Shown here piece by piece: positions 7,168 to 11,851 of a stretch of DNA of 11,851 nt; the first letter of the stretch is position 1; each line of letters opens with the position of its first letter. Where the stretch lies: positions 1-11,851 of the forward strand of contig CAKZJI010000273.1 in assembly GCA_936941515.1 (NCBI GenBank), given 5' to 3'. This DNA is from an uncultured Propionibacteriaceae bacterium (GTDB lineage: Bacteria; Actinomycetota; Actinomycetes; Propionibacteriales; Propionibacteriaceae). Below the pieces are notes generated by a model. The model was not told where the DNA came from. It was given only the letters and a program-made list of their open reading frames with translations, and did not search any database. The translations under genes were made by a program, and so were the position numbers.

Positions 7168-7188
7168 CGGATTCAACAGATGAATCCG
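7168..7188. repeat. 8-bp inverted repeat upstream of the permease gene
   Basis: CGGATTCA (7168-7175) and TGAATCCG (7181-7188) form a perfect inverted repeat with a 5-base spacer, ending 14 bases before the ribosome binding site TAAGGAG (7203-7209) of the permease gene. It is less GC-rich than its surroundings, which makes chance pairing less likely than for the hairpins before it. It could be an operator for a dimeric regulator or an RNA hairpin; no T run follows, so it is not a standard terminator. No regulator gene is present in the window to link it to. Confidence 0.4.
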
Positions 7189-7217
7189 ACAGATCAGACA
7201 CGTAAGGAGCTCTGAGA

Positions 7218-8738
7218 ATGACGAACCCCCAAGAGGCCCTGAACACTGAGGGCCCACGCGACGATCCGGCGAGAGGCGCTGCACCAGCCGGGCCTGCAGG
7301 GGAAGAGCAGGAACTGCAGCGGGGCCTGAGCAACCGACACCTTCAGCTCATGGCTTTGGGCGGGGCCATCGGCACCGGCATGTTCATGGGATCCAGCAAG
7401 ACCATCAACCAGGCCGGGCCCTCCAGCATGCTGGTGTACGCAGTGGTCGGCTTCTTCTTGTACTTCATGATGCGGGCGATGGGGGAGATGCTGCTGTCCA
7501 ACCTGAAGTACAAGTCCTTCCGCGACATCGCCGAGGATCTTCTCGGCCCCGCAGGTGGATTTATCGCAGGCTGGACCTACTGGTTCGCCTGGATCGTGGC
7601 TGCGATGGCCGATCTTGCCGCCATCACCGGATACGCCCGGTTCTGGTGGCCGGAGATCCCCCTGTGGGTTCCGGCCGTGGCTTTGGCAATCGTGCTGTTT
7701 GTCCTCAATGTCGTCGCGGTGCGTTTCTTCGGGGAGGCTGAGTTCTGGTTCGCGCTGATCAAGCTGATAGCAGTTGTGGCACTGCTCATCGTGGCCGCGT
7801 GGCTGCTCGCCTCTGGATTCGTGTCCCCTGAAGGCCACGCTGCCCGAATCGACAATCTATGGAATGACGGAGGCTTCTTCCCGAATGGCGCGTTGGGTTT
7901 CCTCGGCGGTTTCCAGATCGCCTTCTTCGCCTTCGTGGGCATCGAGATCGTCGGCACCGCTGCCGCCGAGACCCGCGACCCCAACAAGACCCTGCCGAAG
8001 GCGATCAACGCCATCCCCATCCGGCTGGCCCTGTTCTACGTGCTGGCTCTCGCAGCCATCGTCGCGGTGATCCCCTGGAGGCAGGTGGTTCCAGGTGATA
8101 GCCCGTTCGTCGCCATGTTCGGCCTGGCCGGTTTCGGCGCCGCCGCTTCCGTGATGAATTTCGTGCTGCTGACAGCAGCGGCATCCTCCGACAACTCAGG
8201 GCTGTATTCCACCTCCCGCATGATGTATGGGCTGGCTGTGGATGGGCAGGCCCCCAAGGCATTCGCCCGGCTGTCAAAGCGCAGCGTGCCGCAAAACGCC
8301 CTGATCTGCTCCTGCCTCCTGCTGCTGAGTGGCGTGGTCTTCCTCTACACCTCGGACAGCATCATCGCAGCCTTCACGCTGGTCACCTCAATCACATCGA
8401 TCCTGTTCCTGTTCATCTGGGCGCTCATCGTGGTCTGCTATCTGGTCTACCGCAAGAAGCGTCCCGATCTGCATGAGCAGTCGAAATACAAGATGCCCGC
8501 AGGCATCGCGATGTCCTGGGCGGTCCTGATCTTCTTCGTAGTCAGCCTGATCATTCTGTGCTTCGACGAGGAGACGCTGCAAGCCGTCATCTGGACCCCG
8601 CTGTGGTTCGTGTTCATCATCCTGTGCTACCTGATACATCGAGCCATCCCGGTCATCCGGCGGCTCCGCAGAGTCTTGCACTATGTAGAGCAGCAGCATG
8701 TTCCCGAGGAATTTGAGCCTCTCCCCCGCAGAGAGTGA
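7218..8738 (+). CDS. cycA: CycA-type amino acid permease (probable D-alanine/D-serine/glycine transporter)
   Basis: This 506-residue protein is an APC-superfamily permease with about twelve hydrophobic segments. The first runs through HLQLMALGGAIGTGMFMGSS (41-60) and the last lies near 458-476. It follows E. coli CycA closely along its length: MMRAMGEMLLSNLKYKSF (84-101), LWNDGGFFPNGALGFLGGFQ (214-233), AFVGIEIVGTAAAETRDPNK (238-257), SIPIR-like AIPIR (265-269), and SDNSGLYSTSRMMYGLA (324-340). An N-terminal tail of about 30 residues, rich in Ala, Gly and Pro, is extra compared with CycA as I recall it. CycA is a proton symporter for D-alanine, D-serine and glycine in the cytoplasmic membrane. 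D-alanine is the OrtAB product, so handling of that end product is a plausible role; ornithine uptake is the main alternative. The start ATG 7218 follows TAAGGAG with 8 bases between. A terminator hairpin lies 12 bases after the stop. Confidence 0.88.
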   Translation: MTNPQEALNTEGPRDDPARGAAPAGPAGEEQELQRGLSNRHLQLMALGGAIGTGMFMGSSKTINQAGPSSMLVYAVVGFFLYFMMRAMGEMLLSNLKYKSFRDIAEDLLGPAGGFIAGWTYWFAWIVAAMADLAAITGYARFWWPEIPLWVPAVALAIVLFVLNVVAVRFFGEAEFWFALIKLIAVVALLIVAAWLLASGFVSPEGHAARIDNLWNDGGFFPNGALGFLGGFQIAFFAFVGIEIVGTAAAETRDPNKTLPKAINAIPIRLALFYVLALAAIVAVIPWRQVVPGDSPFVAMFGLAGFGAAASVMNFVLLTAAASSDNSGLYSTSRMMYGLAVDGQAPKAFARLSKRSVPQNALICSCLLLLSGVVFLYTSDSIIAAFTLVTSITSILFLFIWALIVVCYLVYRKKRPDLHEQSKYKMPAGIAMSWAVLIFFVVSLIILCFDEETLQAVIWTPLWFVFIILCYLIHRAIPVIRRLRRVLHYVEQQHVPEEFEPLPRRE

Positions 8739-8750
8739 GGCTCTGATGCA

Positions 8751-8782
8751 GGATGGGCGCACCCCAGGGGGTGCGCCCATCC
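8751..8782 (+). terminator. Strong hairpin terminator after the permease gene
   Basis: GGATGGGCGCACCCC (8751-8765) is followed, after two bases, by its exact reverse complement (8768-8782). This gives a 15-bp perfect palindrome, or a 14-bp stem with a CAGG tetraloop if the inner pair opens. It begins 12 bases after the permease stop. The sequence after it (GTCTTGAC) is only weakly T-rich, as is common for terminators in GC-rich actinobacteria. It most likely ends the ornithine/permease unit and separates it from the carboxykinase gene on the same strand. Confidence 0.8.
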
Positions 8783-8881
8783 GTCTTGACTCCGGGAAGC
8801 CGATCCATCCAGGCGGCGACGGGCCAGTCCACCTCATGAGATGAACACGTCCCCACTCTCGCCGGGACCCATCCCATGGAG

Positions 8882-8894
8882 AATACTTGAGCGC
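8882..8894 (+). promoter_or_regulatory. Possible -10 element for a leaderless or near-leaderless carboxykinase mRNA
   Basis: AATACT at 8882-8887 matches the -10 consensus TATAAT at four of six positions, including the second A and the final T. It lies seven bases before the ATG at 8895, so transcription would begin at or next to the start codon. The ATG has no good ribosome binding site: GGAG (8878-8881) is 13 bases away. Leaderless mRNAs are common in actinobacteria. No convincing -35 box is seen at the expected distance, so this is a weak call. Confidence 0.25.
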
Positions 8895-11851
8895 ATGGCA
8901 GAGACCGCAGATACCGTCGCCATCAGTCTTCGTCTGAGCCTCCTGGGTCTTAAAGTTCCCACGGCACTTGAACGCTCGGACGCCGACGACCTGATCCGCC
9001 CGATCCTGGCACGCCAGCGCGAGCTGGACCGCCGCCTGTCCCACGGCCTGCCCGCGGTGGATCGTCGGATCCAGGATTTCCTGGACTCCTACCTGGCGGG
9101 AACGGGCACCTCCCCCCAGCTGCCCCGGCAGACTTTCGTGCTCGATCAGCCCGGTCTGGCTCGGAGCCTGTCCCTTCCCTTCGACGGTGATCAATTCTCC
9201 TCGGAGTATCTGACGAGCTACCGGCTTGCCAATGGGGTCCTGCACAACCCAGCCAATGACCGGCGCACCACTCAGGGGGTGTTCCACATCGCGGAGGGCG
9301 GGATCGCCATCCAGGACGACAAGCTCGCTGTCCCGAGGCAGGTCTATGGCCGCCTGCTGGAGCATGCGTTCGCTCCACCGGCCAAGTCGATGACGTTGCC
9401 GTACTGCTCTGGCGACGATGATGCGGCACAGTCCTGGGTGTCTCTGCTGCTGCGTCCGGTGGTGGTGCCCCGCGTGCCAGGCTTCTCCAGGGAGCGCAGC
9501 CTGGAGGTTCGTTTCTTCGCGCCGGGGACGCTGGTGGCGAATCTCGATTTCGTGGAGGGCATCTTCGGCAACGCCGGCGATCCGTATCTGCCTGACAACG
9601 ACGCCTCTTTGAAGCCGCGGGGTTGGACGGGGCACACCGGGGCTGTCATCCTCGCCCCGCATCTGACGAAGCTCACCAAGAGGGAACTCGGCCTCCCGCA
9701 CTACGACGAGGCCACTGAACGGCAGCGCCATGACGGCATGTGCTGGCAGGATCCGCAGGAGCGCTACAACGGCGGCAGCGCATTCAAAGTGTGCGCTCGT
9801 GATGAGCGGGGAGTTATCGTCACAGTCATCGCGGACAACTATTTCGGCTACTGCAAGAAAGAGGTCAAAGCTCAGATCAGCTATTCCGCGAATCTGCTGG
9901 GGCTCGTCGAGGAAGAGCATGCAGGCGGGGCCATCTGCTTCCCCCGCTACAATCTCGGACAGCATTTCACCGACAATTACGCCGATCCCAGCTATCAACT
10001 GGCCGATGTCATCGCCCGGGATCCCCAGCGTTTCCTCCCCCAGCCTGAGGGGCATGCGCTGGACCAGGAAAACGAGAACATTGTGCTGGTGCCAGCCCAC
10101 TCCACCTACAGCCTGCGGAACCAGTCCATCACCTGGGAGGTCAATGGCAAAGCAGGTGGCATCCCATTGCATGCGGGCAAGATCTACATAGGCCCCGACG
10201 GCTACCAGGTTGCCCTGCAACCCCTGGAGAACGATGGCACGCAGTGGGCCCTGGTGGGCACGGCCCCGCGCTCCACCCACTGCCACAAACCCGCCACGGT
10301 CTCCGGAGGCGGCAAGTCCGAGATCTCCAAGGCCATCACGGATGCCTTCATCACCGGCACAGCGTATGTGCAGGATTTCGACGAGGACATGGCAGCTGTC
10401 GGAAGCATCCTCACCCGCGACTTCAGTGATCGCTTCGCCGATCCCGGGCGGCAGGGAACAGACCGGCGTCCGATTCTCTCGGAGCAGCGTTCAATCGGTT
10501 CTGTGATCAAGCTGCTGACGCCGGGCAGCGACTACACCGACGAGTACAACGAGTGGCTGGAGTCAATCCCGAACCACATCAAGGAGCTCGTCTTCGTCGT
10601 CAAAAGGTTCTACCGGCCCGAATGGGGCGATGACTGGGCCAGTCATTTCACGGTCGGCATCATCAACGGCAGGAAGGGTAGTTCGCTGCGTCTGGATGGC
10701 CAGAAGATCCGGGTGAATATGCTGCGTGTCGGTTTCACCCCTGACGGGTCATGGCGGCTTTTCGGGCTGCGCCATGACTTCCATCCCGCGTCGAAGGTTC
10801 AGACCGAGGACGACATCACCGCCAGTATCGTCGTTCCCCCGTCTGCAACGGGATATGAGCTGTCACGCAAATATGTGACGAACTGTGAGCAGCTCCTGTT
10901 CCAGCGACCCGATGATGCAAAGCATCGTGGCTACGACAAGCAGACCGAGTCGGACATCGCCAGGCCCGGGACCTTCCTCTCGAATTTCGAGCCTCTGTCA
11001 CGGAGGGACGCTCAGGCTCTCGTCGACGATGCCGTCGAGTTCAGCCAGTTCACCACCCCGATGAAAGACTTGATCCAGTCCTTCGCCACCTCGCCCAGCA
11101 GCTCACCGGCGTGGTTTGTCAGCTCGGCGCACGCCCGCATGGTCAACGGGCAGCGCTCAAAGAATCCGCGATACCTCCAGGTGCGCCCGGACATCGCCGA
11201 TCCAGGGCTGGTGGCGGCAGCCGAGCTGTCAGCCCACCTGTACCGGAAGCTTCCCATGCACCGAGCGTTCAGGCTTCCCGTGGATGTCGTCGCGGCGGGG
11301 CGCCGCAACAACGCAGCTGAGGAGGGCATCCCGCCCCTATGCGCCTATTCACCGTTGCACTACATGGAGTTGCCGGAGCTGTTCATGGAGTTCATCAGCT
11401 CCATGACCGGCAAATCGCCGTCCACCACGGGGGCCGGCTCCGAGGGCGCTATGACAAAGGGGCCCTTCAACTCACTGCCCTCGGTGTTCGATCTGAACGC
11501 AGCCTTCCTGTCCTTCGCCCTGACGGGATACGACGGCTGGCTCTCCAGTGCCGGGGTGGTGGGCCCGCACGTGCGGGTTGACCACGACATCAGCCTGCTG
11601 ATACCTGAGGTGTTCTCCCGGATGACCGACTCTGAACGCTCCGCTCAGAGCCTGATCGCGGAGGGATGCCTGGAGCGCGTCACGGACTATGAGGAGAACG
11701 GGGAGCTTGTTCTGGCCTCCCGGCTTGGGTATCGGATGACGGAGAAGTTCGCATCGAAGTACTTCGGCCGGATCTTTCTGCATCCCCATGTCGTCTTCAC
11801 GCCTGACATGCTGCGTCCTGAGGTGCAGGACCGAAGGGTAGATCGGAAGAG
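8895..11851 (+). CDS. PPi-dependent phosphoenolpyruvate carboxykinase, 3' truncated
   Basis: The frame is open from ATG 8895 to the end of the sequence (985 codons), with no stop. It matches the diphosphate-type PEP carboxykinase family described from Propionibacterium freudenreichii and Entamoeba, whose members are much larger (about 1,100 residues or more) than the ATP or GTP enzymes. Landmarks are SLRLSLLGL near the N-terminus, LDFVEGIFGNAGDPYLPDND (about 218-237), DNYFGYCKKEVKAQISYSAN (314-333), the P-loop-like SGGGKSEISK (470-479), RSKNPRYLQVRP from 754, AGRRNN (801-806), and the SMTGKSPSTTGAGSEGA block around K840. The enzyme makes oxaloacetate and PPi from PEP, CO2 and Pi in the cytoplasm, feeding the methylmalonyl-CoA/propionate route in propionibacteria. 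ATG 8841 is an in-frame alternative start that would add 18 residues; 8895 fits the family N-terminus better. The final three residues come from adapter-like bases. Confidence 0.9.
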   Translation, partial: MAETADTVAISLRLSLLGLKVPTALERSDADDLIRPILARQRELDRRLSHGLPAVDRRIQDFLDSYLAGTGTSPQLPRQTFVLDQPGLARSLSLPFDGDQFSSEYLTSYRLANGVLHNPANDRRTTQGVFHIAEGGIAIQDDKLAVPRQVYGRLLEHAFAPPAKSMTLPYCSGDDDAAQSWVSLLLRPVVVPRVPGFSRERSLEVRFFAPGTLVANLDFVEGIFGNAGDPYLPDNDASLKPRGWTGHTGAVILAPHLTKLTKRELGLPHYDEATERQRHDGMCWQDPQERYNGGSAFKVCARDERGVIVTVIADNYFGYCKKEVKAQISYSANLLGLVEEEHAGGAICFPRYNLGQHFTDNYADPSYQLADVIARDPQRFLPQPEGHALDQENENIVLVPAHSTYSLRNQSITWEVNGKAGGIPLHAGKIYIGPDGYQVALQPLENDGTQWALVGTAPRSTHCHKPATVSGGGKSEISKAITDAFITGTAYVQDFDEDMAAVGSILTRDFSDRFADPGRQGTDRRPILSEQRSIGSVIKLLTPGSDYTDEYNEWLESIPNHIKELVFVVKRFYRPEWGDDWASHFTVGIINGRKGSSLRLDGQKIRVNMLRVGFTPDGSWRLFGLRHDFHPASKVQTEDDITASIVVPPSATGYELSRKYVTNCEQLLFQRPDDAKHRGYDKQTESDIARPGTFLSNFEPLSRRDAQALVDDAVEFSQFTTPMKDLIQSFATSPSSSPAWFVSSAHARMVNGQRSKNPRYLQVRPDIADPGLVAAAELSAHLYRKLPMHRAFRLPVDVVAAGRRNNAAEEGIPPLCAYSPLHYMELPELFMEFISSMTGKSPSTTGAGSEGAMTKGPFNSLPSVFDLNAAFLSFALTGYDGWLSSAGVVGPHVRVDHDISLLIPEVFSRMTDSERSAQSLIAEGCLERVTDYEENGELVLASRLGYRMTEKFASKYFGRIFLHPHVVFTPDMLRPEVQDRRVDRK
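11840..11851. other. Probable Illumina adapter remnant at the end of the sequence
   Basis: The last 12 bases read AGATCGGAAGAG, identical to the beginning of the standard Illumina TruSeq adapter (AGATCGGAAGAGC...). The match runs exactly to the last base, as expected for adapter read-through at a contig end. Genomic sequence therefore probably ends at or just before 11839, and the last residues of the truncated carboxykinase (VDRK) should not be trusted. Confidence 0.85.

Noticed and set aside
6984..7205. 73-codon frame from a TTG in the orr-permease gap
   Set aside because: The TTG directly abuts the Shine-Dalgarno with no spacing. The GTG at 6988 in another frame has ideal spacing, and the 73-residue translation has no family resemblance.
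8786..8814. TTGACT just after the terminator as a -35 box for the carboxykinase gene
   Set aside because: The -35 match is good, but nothing like a -10 element is found 16-18 bases downstream in CCATCC-type sequence, so it cannot be supported.
8388..10286. Very long open frame (632 codons) on the minus strand
   Set aside because: It runs antisense across the end of the permease, the terminator and the start of the carboxykinase. Its translation has no recognisable domain and is rich in Arg, Gly and Ala, as expected from the complement of GC-rich coding DNA.

Overview
The window reads as a GC-rich Gram-positive chromosome segment, most likely an actinobacterium of the Propionibacteriaceae. 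Third codon positions are mostly G or C, GTG starts are plausible for several genes, and the last gene is a diphosphate-dependent PEP carboxykinase of the type characterised in Propionibacterium freudenreichii. The order of the genes and the family matches come from reading the translations and from memory of the families; no database search was run.

Region 1 (1-6968) is one tightly packed, same-strand operon for breakdown of ornithine: the 3' end of ord, then ortA, ortB, oraS, oraE, a MutL-type ASKHA ATPase, and orr. Three junctions overlap by four bases (ortA/ortB ATGA, oraS/oraE GTGA, mutL-like/orr ATGA). Together the enzymes would convert L-ornithine to D-ornithine (Orr), then to 2,4-diaminopentanoate (OraS/OraE, coenzyme B12 plus PLP), then to 2-amino-4-oxopentanoate plus ammonia and reduced cofactor (Ord), and finally with CoA to acetyl-CoA and D-alanine (OrtA/OrtB). 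The MutL-like protein probably keeps the B12 aminomutase active.

Region 2 (6969-8782) holds a 249-base gap followed by a CycA-type amino acid permease and a strong hairpin terminator. CycA proteins move D-alanine, D-serine and glycine, and D-alanine is the product of OrtAB, so transporter and pathway probably belong together. The gap contains a possible 36-codon small gene with a near-perfect ribosome binding site. Directly after it lie two mutually exclusive GC hairpins and then an 8-bp inverted repeat, an arrangement that looks like a regulatory leader for the permease.

Region 3 (8783-11851) is a separate transcription unit: the first 985 or so codons of a PPi-dependent PEP carboxykinase, cut by the end of the sequence. 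The last 12 bases are identical to the start of the Illumina TruSeq adapter and are probably not genomic.

No CRISPR array, mobile element, rRNA or tRNA was seen. The window is best described as a metabolic operon rather than a new defence or mobile system. The parts that are not explained by known families are the leader-like gap at 6969-7217 and the start region of the carboxykinase.
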